Made by a program: the position numbers and the translations under genes
In this document: one piece after another, positions 10,439 to 19,341 of the stretch
Numbering within the stretch: the stretch's first letter is position 1
Layout: every line of letters starts with the position of its first letter
The notes under the pieces: generated by a model
The model's input: the letters and a program-made list of their open reading frames with translations, nothing else
The model's database searches: none
What the model was told of the DNA's origin: nothing
Assembly (NCBI GenBank): GCA_032622095.1
Contig: CP136062.1
Span: 8,459,710-8,523,709, forward strand
Reading direction: 5' to 3'
DNA length: 64,000 nucleotides
Source: Siphonodentalium dalli
Taxonomy: Eukaryota; Mollusca; Scaphopoda; Gadilida; Siphonodentaliidae

Positions 10439-10446
10439 CCAACAAG
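10439..10446. repeat. 8-bp target-site duplication, right
   Basis: CCAACAAG, the partner of 9734-9741. The uninterrupted sibling repeats support this as the original site. Confidence 0.7.
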
Positions 10447-11097
10447 AACACCCCAACAAACAGTGGATGGGAATCCATGGACAACGCTAAAGGTAGCATT
10501 CTCTTGTCAGATGATGACTTATAAAGTTACCACATCTAGATTCATACTTATGCAAGAACGCATTCATACATAAACTTAATACGTATAGCTCAGCACATAC
10601 ACTTAGCACAACTCATATAAATTACAAGCATTTTGAACTTACTATATTTATATTATCATTTACATCAAACTATTTCATCCTATGATATATAAACATTTAC
10701 TAATGAGTAGTTACTTTATTCCCATGCATTCACATGAATGAATACACTAATAAGAAATACCACAAACAGGCCAAGCCTGCATGCTGTACCTCCCACATGC
10801 ATATACCCGCACATGTATTTAACTCTTTGATCATTAACTGACGAGTGGTTACTTGATTACCATGCAGTTGCATGCAGGAATGTTTAAATAAGAAATCACA
10901 CAGACAGACAAAGCCTGAATGTGAGATCTCCCACGTGAACATCCCTACAAACGGTGGATGGGAATCCATGGACAACACTAAAGGGAGCATTCCCTTGTCG
11001 GATGATGAAATATAATGTTACCACTTATAATCTCATACTTATGCAAGAACTCACTAATGCTCAGCACATTGGGTACATCAAAATTAAGATCAGATGT

Positions 11098-12015
11098 TCA
11101 ATGATCACCCAATTTGGAGATTTTGTGGATTTTGCCGGATTTGGGCTTAACGTAAACTTTGCCATCTAGAGTCCAAGCATCTTCAACCTTTTCATCATCT
11201 TTGGCTTTCATAACTAACTCATGATTATGTAAGGTCAGGTCTTCTCTTATCAAATAGTTATACCCTTCAGCTTCTTCCTTTCTCTAATAGCTGCCAACTT
11301 GGTTTTCCTAGAAATGAATTTTACTATTATTGGCCTTGGTTTACTGGTGCTATATGATTCAAGACGATGTGCAATACTGATGTCTTTTTGTCCAACTGTT
11401 AGTCCAAGAATTCCATTTAGGACTTTCAAAACTGCTACTTCACACTCATAAATACTCTCAGCGTTACCAGGGTCAGGGATACCGGTAATTCTTATGCTCT
11501 CCGTCCGTGTGTGTTGTTCAAGCAGGCTGTTCTTATTTTCATTAGCATCTACTCTATCTGATCGTTTTTTTATTGACACTGCCTGTTCTGTAAGTTGTTT
11601 TGTTACTTGTGTTAGTTCTTCTTTAAGTTTAGTATTCTCTGCTACTAGTGTTTTGGTTTTTTCATTCACAGTTGTTTGTACCTCAGTTTTTACAATTTCA
11701 ATTAATTCTTCTTTGATTTTGGTCAGGTCCTCCTTTTTGATTATTGTGTCCTCTAAGCTTTTCAACTTTGTATCAAGGGCCTCAATTGCGATGAAGATAT
11801 AAATTGTATTGTGCATTTCTAGTTGTTGTGTGCTCAAATCGTGAAGCATTTCTTCCATACTCTTGCCTTTTTTTTTGAAGTTTTAAATTATTCACAGATC
11901 CTTTTCCTGTACTTGTCTGTTGATTTGGTTTATTCTTTGGTTACTTTTCCGACTTCTGAGACTGATCCCTGCTTTCAACTTTGCTGGATGCGCTCATGTT
12001 TGGTCGTTTTGGCAT
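11098..12015 (-). pseudogene. L1-like ORF1 protein remnant
   Basis: A minus-strand coding remnant of a retrotransposon ORF1 RNA-binding protein. An ATG at 12015 opens a basic, polar N-terminus (MPKRPNMSASSK...) broken by a TAA after about 24 codons. The frame then runs through a long heptad-rich coiled coil (about 11530-11790). Next comes an RRM-like domain with ESIRITGIPDPG and RPIIVKFISRKTKLAAI, followed by RKKLKG. A frameshift near 11265 moves the C-terminal domain to another frame, where it reads YLIREDLTLHNHEL and then AWTLDGKVYVKPKSGKIHKI before TGA at 11098. Coiled coil, RRM and C-terminal domain in that order match L1/Tx1-type ORF1p (transposase_22-like). No ORF2 follows; the element stops against the 497-bp array. 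Confidence 0.82.
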
Positions 12016-12280
12016 AACAGGAACCCGTTCTCAGTGTTTTGTAAAAAAGGATTATTTACATCGAAATTGGGAGATTTCGATTTCGATTTCAAACCAGTGT
12101 CAAATTACGTCAGCAAATGACTGCGAGTGTCGGGCGGAATTATCCCCAGTCGGTGAATTATGTTCAGGTAACACAAAGTTGTGGTTGTTTGGAAAATGAT
12201 CGATCTTCAAGATTATGAAAATCTACAATTATAGACTGCTATTTCCAACCAGTCCCTTCGGGTCGCCATCTTTTTAACCC
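12016..12280. other. Probable 5' region of the L1-like remnant
   Basis: Sequence immediately upstream of the ORF1 start on the minus strand. It may be the element's 5' UTR, but no border is visible and nothing else is recognisable. Confidence 0.35.
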
Positions 12281-12301
12281 AATATATATATATATATATA
12301 T
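12281..12301. repeat. (TA)n microsatellite
   Basis: About ten TA repeats, 21-41 bp downstream of the stop codon of the methyltransferase-like gene on the minus strand. Confidence 0.9.
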
Positions 12302-12321
12302 TACATCTGATAATTTTAATA

Positions 12322-12882
12322 TCAAGCCCGAAGATACACATTCGTGTTTCTTATCAACCAAGTAAGTGTCGCTGACTTTTGTAAAATCTTGCTCATATTT
12401 GGTTGTAACATGAATCCATTGGATTTCATGAGATCCACTACATACTCAGGCGGTCGATTATTAACGTGGGCGTATCCCCCCTGCCCTAGCACTGCCCAAC
12501 TCATCACAATCCCCTTCTTAGCATGCCTAACAACATTATCGACGAAAGCGCTTTCGTATTGCCTCGGAATGTGTTCAGCTACTTCGAGTGATATTATCCA
12601 GTCGTATATCGGAATCCCGTATTGTGGAATGGTCAGATCCATGAATTGCACACTCCCGTTTGTGAAGTCCTCGCAGTAAGGATTTCCGTCATAGGCGTCA
12701 TATACCGGTACCCTGTGCGATTTAAGAATTTCTCTCTTGTAGACCCCCATTCCATCTCCGAAACTCCCTACGCTCGCTCCTTCGAAGAGGTCAATTAGTG
12801 TCTTGACGAGTTTCATATCGGTGATATGTCCTCCCATGCCATTAAAGCAAAATGCTCCCGTGTCTGACGTCAACGTCCCACT
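12322..12882 (-). CDS. SAM-methyltransferase-like protein, terminal exon
   Basis: This exon encodes 186 residues and a TGA at 12322. I place its start at 12882, because TTATTCATTACAG directly before it is a good 3' splice site and the frame further upstream consists of minisatellite sequence. Exon residues 38-48 read VGSFGDGMGVY, a glycine-rich SAM-binding motif I. VYDAYDG (60-66) supplies an acidic motif II, FMDLT (80-84) follows, and YDWIISLEVAEHIP (93-106) looks like motif IV. VLGQGGYAHVNNRP and a final RNTNVYLRA complete a class I methyltransferase-like fold. The substrate is unknown. An ATTAAA that could act as a polyadenylation signal lies directly after the stop. Together with exon 1 (17927-18178) it would give a 270-residue type II membrane protein, probably facing the Golgi or ER lumen. 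That location is inference. Confidence 0.75.
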   Translation of the reverse strand, partial: SGTLTSDTGAFCFNGMGGHITDMKLVKTLIDLFEGASVGSFGDGMGVYKREILKSHRVPVYDAYDGNPYCEDFTNGSVQFMDLTIPQYGIPIYDWIISLEVAEHIPRQYESAFVDNVVRHAKKGIVMSWAVLGQGGYAHVNNRPPEYVVDLMKSNGFMLQPNMSKILQKSATLTWLIRNTNVYLRA

Positions 12883-12887
12883 CTGTA

Positions 12888-13552
12888 ATGAATAACAGTT
12901 TTGATTAGAACAGATGCATTCCATATTTAAACATATGTCTTCACAAACCATTTATGTAATCGAATAACAGTTTTGATTTAAACATATGACGTCACAAACC
13001 ATTTATGTAATGGAACAACAGTTTTGATTTAAACATATGACGTCACAAGCCCTTTCTGTAATGGAACAACAGTTTTGATTTAAACAGATGACGTCACAAA
13101 CCATTTACGTAATGGAATAACAGGTTTGATTGAAACATATGACGCCACAACCCCTTTCTGTAATGGAATAACAGTTTTGATTTAAGCATATGACTTCACA
13201 AACCCTTTCTGTAATGGAATAACAGTTTTGATTTAAACATATGACGTCACAAATCATTTCTGAAATGGAATAACAGTTTTGATTTACACATATGACGTGC
13301 AAACCCTTTATGTAATGGAATAACAGTTTTGATTTAAACATATGACGTCACAAACCCTTTCTGTAATGGAATACCAGTTTTGATTTAAACGTATGACGTC
13401 ACAAACAATATCGGTAATGGAATAACAGTTTTGATTTAAAACGATGACGTCACAAACCCTTTATGTGATGGAAAAACAGTTTTGATTTATTCAGACGACG
13501 TCACAAACCCTTTCTGTCATGGAATAACAGTTTTGATTTAAACAGATGTATT
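12888..13552. repeat. 51-bp minisatellite with CRE and splice-acceptor-like motifs
   Basis: About 13 head-to-tail units of 51 bp; the unit nearest the exon is longer and more diverged. On the plus strand each unit carries AACAGTTTTGATTTAAACAT, then (A/G)TGACGTCACAAA and a CTTTCTGTAATGG-type end. Seven units hold an exact TGACGTCA (CRE octamer). On the minus strand each unit ends in a pyrimidine-containing TGTTATTCCATTACAG, nearly identical to the acceptor used for the terminal exon at 12883. Because 51 is a multiple of 3, the minus strand stays open for several units (13105-13341) with a 17-residue repeat. This is probably not coding. Confidence 0.9.
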
Positions 13553-13559
13553 CAATATA

Positions 13560-13877
13560 ATCAGTTCAGGGCATCATAAATTCAGATATTATAGTTATAT
13601 TAAACTATAATATGTAGATATGATTGTCCCCACACCCGGTTGTAACTAGCAATCTGATTGGCTACAACGCCACAATTAAATCACCATGCCCCCGTCACCG
13701 TAACGTGCGCATAACCACGAGCACGTGAAACATCGGGGGTATATGAATGATCCTTGAACTGACAGTTGACGTCACCTGACGTCAGCTGCTAAATTATTAT
13801 TATTGGTGTGAATTAATCGGAAAATCTATGAAAATCAATTAAATTGAGCAGACATGGCTATTGTTGCGGGACAAAAT
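13560..13877. other. Intronic spacer with two CRE octamers
   Basis: No gene is seen. Two TGACGTCA octamers lie close together at about 13768-13787 in the context TTGACGTCACCTGACGTCAG. A segment at 13730-13750 (CATCGGGGGTATATG) resembles the end of the adjacent inverted repeat. Confidence 0.5.
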
Positions 13878-14020
13878 CGTTATCGCCGGCAACATCATGG
13901 GGTACATGGAGATTTAATACCTGGGTGTCTCTTTTTTAACACATCGGCTCCGCCCCGGGGTTCAAAATCGACATCCAGGTATTAAATTTCCATGTACCCC
14001 CGATGTAACCGAAAATAACG
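13878..14020. repeat. Imperfect inverted repeat (foldback)
   Basis: The left arm at 13878-13929 and the right arm at 13970-14020 are inverted copies with scattered mismatches. GGTACATGG and TTTAATACCTGG on the left match the reverse complement of the right. The roughly 40-bp centre is GC-rich (CGGCTCCGCCCCGGGG). It may be a short foldback/MITE-type element. No coding content. Confidence 0.85.
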
Positions 14021-14141
14021 AATAATATCGTCGCTTTGTGAATTCGATACAAGAGGTATAACCCAACATCATATTTTCAACAAAAACAAAATTATTAAAA
14101 ACAGTGTCATACTAACTCCGAGCGAATCAAGGATACATTAA

Positions 14142-14366
14142 ATACCCTGTGCCAATGCATTCTCTTATATATGCGAGTCGACCATAGGTCGTCTCGCATA
14201 TATAAGAGAATGCATTGGCCTAACAATTTTTTACAATTTTAATAATCTTTTCTTATATTCTTTAACAATTTTATAATTGCACCCATACAGAGCTCCCGAC
14301 AAACATGAGCAGACGACACTCTTCTATATGCTTCTATATATGTTTGGGGCTCCCTGCAGGGTTATT
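14142..14366 (-). mobile_element. Truncated MITE, inverted relative to the 7.6-kb copy
   Basis: Matches the reverse complement of about 7791-8014. It includes the 67-bp hairpin (14152-14218), the following TAACAATTTTTTAC stretch, the CACCCATACAGAGC segment and the TCCCTGCAGGGTTAT end. The outermost terminal repeat and the other arm are absent. It lies in the intron of the methyltransferase-like gene. Confidence 0.88.
14152..14218. repeat. 67-bp hairpin, copy 3
   Basis: Arms identical to those at 7672. The centre reads TCGACCATAGGTCGT, so the loop differs by a few bases. Confidence 0.95.
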
Positions 14367-15670
14367 GACATCACAGCATCACTTGCATGGATGGAGACAT
14401 GTTATTTTGTCCCAAAAACATACGATAATGAAGTCAACTAACATTCAATTGGTTTAAATTATGTTATAAATGAGCGGCTAAGGCGGGATAACTCTCTGGG
14501 TTATGGATATACATTGTCGACGAGAGTGGGTTAGGAGCGGAGGCTCGTTCTCGACGAAAACTGCGACTTCAGACTAAAATTATATGACAAATTGTAGGTC
14601 TGTTGTATGACAAATTGCAGTATCAGAAACCAGTGACATTTTCTGGGAAAATGTAAGCAAAGTGGCAGAAATTTTTCTTTGAAAGTAACCTTTGGCATTC
14701 GTACGCAAACAACGCAAAACCCAATTTTACCCTAACACATAACTTTGTGACATGTGGCTACGTGTCCCTGCTACAATTCCATTTGAAAATATTTAACGTT
14801 TCCCACATGGACTACCCACAGAAACGAATTTACCAAGTCCACGAAACACGTGGCTTCGGAATCCATTATGTCGATGTATTTGCCACCTGCACGCGGTTAC
14901 AGACTGAGGTCAATCCCGTATCACTACATGTATGGAAGCCCATAGTTGTCACTTAACTTTTGTCTTTCCGTGCACGGCAACGGTGTCGTGATATCTATCA
15001 ATTTCAAATATTGTGTTCGTCGTGTGGTTCCGTATATATACATGGCATTATTATTGCAGACTTGTTAAAGATTAATTCAGGATTACAAACCTCCAGTTAC
15101 AACAATACATCAGTCTATTAACCACTTTCGCGTTGTGTCACTGCAGTCAATTTTGAAGTGTGGTTCCCCAAATGATATTTCGTATACATTTAGCGTTCAT
15201 CCAGACCATTTGACCTACATGTGCGATATCCAATTACGGCATAACGGTTTTTAATTTATTTTCATTTATTATTATTTGGGGAGGGGTAGTCATGCTGTGA
15301 GGTCCGTACATTGGCTTTGCTTCGGATAGGCATCGTGTGGTCGCTTTTATTTTTCTCGACATATATGGAATGCACGAGCCCCGTGTCCATAACCTATAAT
15401 TGATCGAATTATAAAGAGCATGGTACCTGCTCTGATATATAAGTCACGGGCAGCGAATAAAATGACATTGAAGGGGAAGTTATGTCACTATATATACACC
15501 AGTGATTAAATTATTAAACTAAATGTATATATGCAGTCTTGGTGCGCATGTGTGCAGTTCTGATAGGGTAGATCCGTACCACGCATGTGGGAGCCTACAT
15601 GTGTCGCAATTCACGAGTAAACGCGATATAACAGTACAGCTCAACTCCAGTTCCTCTCTACCATGCAGGG
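14367..15670. other. Intronic or intergenic sequence without recognisable features
   Basis: No protein-like frame longer than about 70 codons and no RNA gene was recognised. One GCGGGATAACTCTC motif near 14484 resembles the repeats at 17.1-17.4 kb. Confidence 0.45.
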
Positions 15671-17027
15671 ACGTTACTTATACTTAGACACTTATAATAC
15701 GTATGTTACATGTACTTAGACACTTATAGTACGCATGTAACATGTACTTAGACACTTATAATACGCATGTTACATGTACTTAGACACTTATAATACGTAT
15801 GTTACATGTGCTTAGACACTTATAGTACGTATGGGACATGTACTTAGACACTTATAATACGTATGTTACCTGTACTTAGACACTTATAATACGTATGTTA
15901 CATGTACTTAGACACTTATAGTACGTATGTTACATGTACTTATACACTTATAATACGCATGTTACATGTACTTAGACACTTATAATGCGTATGTTACATG
16001 ATTGTACTTAGACACTTATAATACGTATGTTACATGTACTTAGACACTTACAATACGTATGTTACATGTACTTAGACACTTATAGTACGTATGGTACATG
16101 TACTTATACACTTATAATACGTATGTTACATGTACTTATACACTTACAATACGTATGTTACATGTACTTAGACACTTATAATACGTATGTTACATGTACT
16201 TAGACACTTATAGTACGTATGTTACATGTACTTATACACTTATAATACGTATGTTAGATGTACTTAAACACTTATAATACGTATGTTACATGTACTTAGT
16301 TACTTATAATACGTATGATACATGTACTTATACACGTATAATACGTATGTTACATGTACTTATACACTTATAATACGTATGTTACATGTACTTAAACACT
16401 TATAATACGTATGTTACATGTACTTAAACATTTATAATACGTATGTTACATGTACGTAGTTACTTATAATACGTATGCTACATGTACTTAGACACGTATA
16501 ATACGCATGTTACATGTACTTAGACACTTATAATACGTATGTTACATGTACTTAGACACTTACAATACGTATGTTACATGTACTTAGACACTTATAATAC
16601 GTATGTTACATGTACTTAGACACGTACAATACGTATGTTACATGTACATAGACACTTATAATACGTATGTTACATGTACTTAGACACTTATAATACGTAT
16701 GTTACATGTACTTATACACTTATAATACGCATGTTACATGTATTTAGACACTTATAATACGTATGTTACATGCACTTAGACACTTATAATACGTATGTTA
16801 CATGTACATAGACACTTATAATACGTATGTTACATGTACTTAGACACTTATAATACGTATGTTACATGTACTTATACACTTATAATACGCATGTTACATG
16901 TACTTAGACACTTATAATACGTATGTTACATGTACTTAGACACTTATAATACGTATGTTACATGCACTTAGACACTTATAATACGTATGTTACATGTACT
17001 TAAACACTTATAATACGTATGTTACAT
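15671..17027. repeat. 32-bp minisatellite, about 42 units
   Basis: Head-to-tail units of 32 bp, typified by ACTTAGACACTTATAATACG plus the tail TATGTTACATGT. Variation is mostly single substitutions (ATACG/GTACG/ATGCG, GACAC/TACAC/AACAC). One unit near 16000 carries a 4-bp insertion (ATTG). Each full unit contains two self-complementary octamers, ATACGTAT and TACATGTA. It lies within the presumed intron of the methyltransferase-like gene. Confidence 0.97.
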
Positions 17028-17079
17028 TTATCTGGAATGGTACGGGAGGACAACAGAGTACAATAAAATAGAGGTTTGC

Positions 17080-17570
17080 GAACTATGGGCGGTAACTCTT
17101 CAGGGAAAGCGCGGACACAAGTTGTTATGCCCGTGGGCAGTAGTGCATATCGAGATGTGCATACGGTCTAATTTTCGATGCTCTGCTTCTTATAATTTCC
17201 GAGATAATAAAATGACATTTTTTCAAATAAAGGGAGATAACTCCTCGGTGAAAGCGCAGACAAAATCGTTATGGGCCATAGGCATAGAACTCATGTACCC
17301 CAACCTATTTACCAAGCTTTAGTGTCCTACTTCTTGTACTTTTCGAGTAATAGTGATTACAAAAGTGTCAAGTATAATAATAATAATAACAATGAAAAAT
17401 AATCGCAAAAGGGCCATAACTCCGCCAAGAAACATTGGGCGGAAATCCTGATGCCATTATATTTAGTAAACCTTCGATGCCTACATTCGCTAGAGATTTC
17501 GCGTTCCTACTGCAATCAGTTTCTGAGTATTTCGAAATAAACGGAAAACGACCTCAGTAGAAAAACAATA
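17080..17570. repeat. ATAACTC-type dispersed repeat, about three degenerate units
   Basis: Three related blocks begin with GGGCGGTAACTCTTCAGGGA (about 17088), GGGAGATAACTCCTCGGTGA (about 17231) and GGGCCATAACTCCGCCAAGA (about 17410). Each is followed by similar text about 150 bp long that includes TTCGATGC or an ACTTTTCGAG-like segment. From memory, such GGGAGATAACTC/GGGCCATAACTC repeats are very common in mollusc genomes, so this is the best clue to the organism. It is non-coding. Confidence 0.65.
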
Positions 17571-17911
17571 TACTTCCTTGGTTACACCATGGAAGTATAA
17601 TTATATGTAATTATCACATTTGTTAAGTTTATCGCTTAGTATTGTGCAATCTAGTTTAATTACTGCTGTATATATATAAACATGCATGTGTATATGAAAT
17701 GAACAATGGTGAATGTGATATCCAAAGTTGTGTACATAGTGTATATATATTTTGCTTGTTTCACTGTTATGTGACTTGTGCAATAAATCAATCAAGTTAA
17801 ATTGTGAAGAAATTATCACATGTTTCCAATTTCTGTAAAGTTGGTGCCATTTTTGTTTTTACTTAAAAATTTATCCAACTTGTTATCAGAGTCCATATTG
17901 GAGTGGTTTGG
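17571..17911. other. AT-rich intronic sequence, nothing recognised
   Basis: AT-rich region downstream of the exon 1 splice donor. Several short TATATA stretches are present and no gene is seen. Confidence 0.4.
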
Positions 17912-17926
17912 TTAAACCTTAATTAC

Positions 17927-18178
17927 CTTTTTTGTTAATTTTTCCAATTGGCATCGAAGTTTGGCAGCGTTGTGTTGGATTCTGTTCGCCAATCTAGACA
18001 GTTTATCTCTTGTTGCATCGTTTGTCTCACCTCCAGACAAGGGCAGCATCCTAAACAGGTTATCTCCCGGCAAGGGCAGTATATGTACAATGTCTTTTCT
18101 AATCGATGAAAGGTGAACTACCAGCGCGACAGCCAAGATTGCCAAGACGATCGTCCAAAGAAGACGTTTCTGCGACAT
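17927..18178 (-). CDS. Membrane-anchor exon 1 of the methyltransferase-like gene
   Basis: The ATG at 18178 sits in a good Kozak context (GACACCATGT). It opens 84 codons ending in AAG at 17927, followed by GTAATTAAG, a strong 5' splice site. Reading on past the donor meets a stop after only four codons, as expected for an intron. Residues 1-5 are basic, and residues 6-23 form one hydrophobic helix (LLWTIVLAILAVALVVHL), a typical type II signal anchor. The rest is a polar stalk with a short duplicated LPLPGD/LPLSGG motif and a helical, lysine-rich end. The phase-0 donor matches the phase-0 acceptor at 12882. Alternatively it could belong to a different downstream exon, or be a stand-alone 88-residue membrane protein. 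A possible 5' UTR acceptor (ATTTCCAG) lies 5 bp upstream of the ATG. Confidence 0.65.
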
Positions 18179-18300
18179 GGTGTCTGGAAATATTTTTGTA
18201 GGTTAACCATTTGATTACACGCTTGTTCCGAGAAATACAGTATTATTGCTGTTCCATATTTACATATACGTATGTAACGTACATTCCATACGCATCTCGT

Positions 18301-18327
18301 TGACGTAACATGACGTACATGACGTTC
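18301..18327. promoter_or_regulatory. Triple CRE-like half-site cluster upstream of exon 1
   Basis: TGACGTAA (18301), TGACGTAC (18311) and TGACGTTC (18320) stand 10 and 9 bp apart, about 125-150 bp upstream of the start codon of the minus-strand gene. An AT-rich TATATGTAAATA segment (about 18255-18270) lies between them and the ATG and could be a TATA-like element. TGACGTAA and TGACGT half sites are known CREB/ATF binding variants. Function here is inference from sequence and position. Confidence 0.45.
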
Positions 18328-19130
18328 GCCTCAACCATGAAACCGGATCTATAAAATAAAAGCACCACCACACATGACAAAACACGCCCTCTCTGTGCCC
18401 AAATAAACCTTCTAAGCCTGTATGTTTAATGCACGGATTATAGGACGCGAACCGTGTAATAAACGCAGAACGACATGCCGTATACATCGAAAACCCCATT
18501 TACACATCGTGTCGTTCTGTGTATATATGTACCACCCCTGGTCACGTGGTCCAGCTAGTCTGCTATGGAGTTGGGATCATGCTGATTTTCTATACTACTG
18601 GTAGATTAAACTGATGTTGCTAATAATAAGTACCGTTATATATGATAAAGTTGTGTTTTTCGCGATATTTGGCTAATCTGTTTTTGAATGTTTGATTCAC
18701 ATAATGGCTTTTCCTCGATATGTTCAGATTAGATGGACACCGCGAAAATGAAAACTTTGTACAAATTAACAGTACTTTTTCTTAACAGCATCTGTTTGCC
18801 CTAATCAGCAGTACCCACCAGCATCATTGCACATTAGCAGAACCATTTGACCAGGGCCGTGTTCGTGGGTGTCTGTCCAAGTGACAACTCTTACAGGGTC
18901 AGCCCAAATCGCACATAGACCTCCGGAATGACAGTGACAAGTCAAAATTTGCTGCGTAGACATTACTGTTACATGCCAGCCATTTTATAAACAAATAGTT
19001 TATCAAATGCTGATCAAATCATGAATGTATTATTACATATTATTATATATATTACAGATTATAAATTTGTTAAAGAAAAAATGATAAAAATTGTTATAGA
19101 ATGTAAGAAAATATTATAAGAAAATATAAA
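18328..19130. other. Intergenic sequence, nothing recognised
   Basis: No coding sequence, RNA gene or repeat is recognised, apart from short chance frames. Confidence 0.4.
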
Positions 19131-19296
19131 ATTTGTTAAAGCATGTAAGAAAAAAATATAAAAATGATAAAAATTGTTAAAGAATGTAAGAACAATTGAT
19201 ATATAACGATCATTAATTGTTAGGCCAATGAATTCTCTTATATATGCGAGGCGACATAAGGTCGAACGCATATTATAGATAATGCATTGGCACAGG
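19130..19296 (+). mobile_element. Degenerate MITE end
   Basis: An AT-rich lead-in with AAATTGTTAAAGAATGTAAG-like text is followed by a decayed version of the 67-bp hairpin (19225-19290) and GGCACAGG. The orientation matches the right half of the 7.6-kb element. The right arm of the hairpin has lost several bases (CGCATATTATAGATAATGC), so this copy is older. Confidence 0.75.
19225..19290. repeat. Hairpin, degenerate copy 4
   Basis: CCAATGAATTCTCTTATATA on the left and a mutated right arm ending in AATGCATTGG. It is the same family as 7672-7738. Confidence 0.85.
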
Positions 19297-19310
19297 TTCT
19301 TTCATGTCTC

Positions 19311-19341
19311 ACCAGCGCAGCTCCCGTCATGAAGGGTTAAC
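19311..19341 (-). repeat. Solitary inverted satellite monomer
   Basis: Read on the minus strand, this 31-bp stretch is GTTAACCCTTCATGACGGGA followed by GCTGCGCTGGT. That matches the core of the 37-bp satellite with one base missing. It is inverted relative to the array, lies about 350 bp outside it, and starts about 20 bp after the MITE remnant. Confidence 0.85.

Larger units (their letters stand above)
8190..11068. repeat. Diverged tandem array, unit about 497 bp
   Basis: Landmarks recur along this region. CAGTGGATGGGAATCCATGG-type segments occur at about 8929, 9428, 10459 and 10953. Segments containing GAGTGGTTACTTGATT occur at about 8816, 9313 and 10843. Spacing is about 494-499 bp except across one unit enlarged by a 697-bp insertion, giving about four units plus a degenerate partial unit at 8190-8450. 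Units differ by many substitutions, so the array is old. It stops abruptly at about 11068 against the L1-like ORF1 remnant. No coding sequence is visible in it. It may itself derive from duplicated mobile DNA. Confidence 0.85.
12883..17926 (-). other. Probable intron of the methyltransferase-like gene
   Basis: It runs from the donor GTAATT (exon end AAG at 17927) to the acceptor ATTACAG (ending at 12883), about 5.0 kb. Both junctions are in phase 0, so the two exons join in frame. It contains, in minus-strand order, the 17.08-17.57 kb ATAACTC-type repeats, a 32-bp minisatellite, a MITE fragment, an inverted repeat and a 51-bp minisatellite that abuts the acceptor. Extra small exons inside it cannot be excluded. 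Confidence 0.6.

Noticed and set aside
9279-10990. Several 70-119-codon frames on both strands
   Set aside because: They follow the 497-bp tandem units and the hAT-like insert; similar text recurs in each unit with different breaks, as expected for non-coding repeats.
13105-13341. 78-codon minus-strand frame with a 17-residue repeat
   Set aside because: It lies wholly in the 51-bp minisatellite within the presumed intron. It is kept only as a possible exonisation in the findings, not as a gene.
14747-14956. 69-codon plus-strand frame
   Set aside because: No domain, no partner exon signals, and it is on the opposite strand inside the presumed intron.
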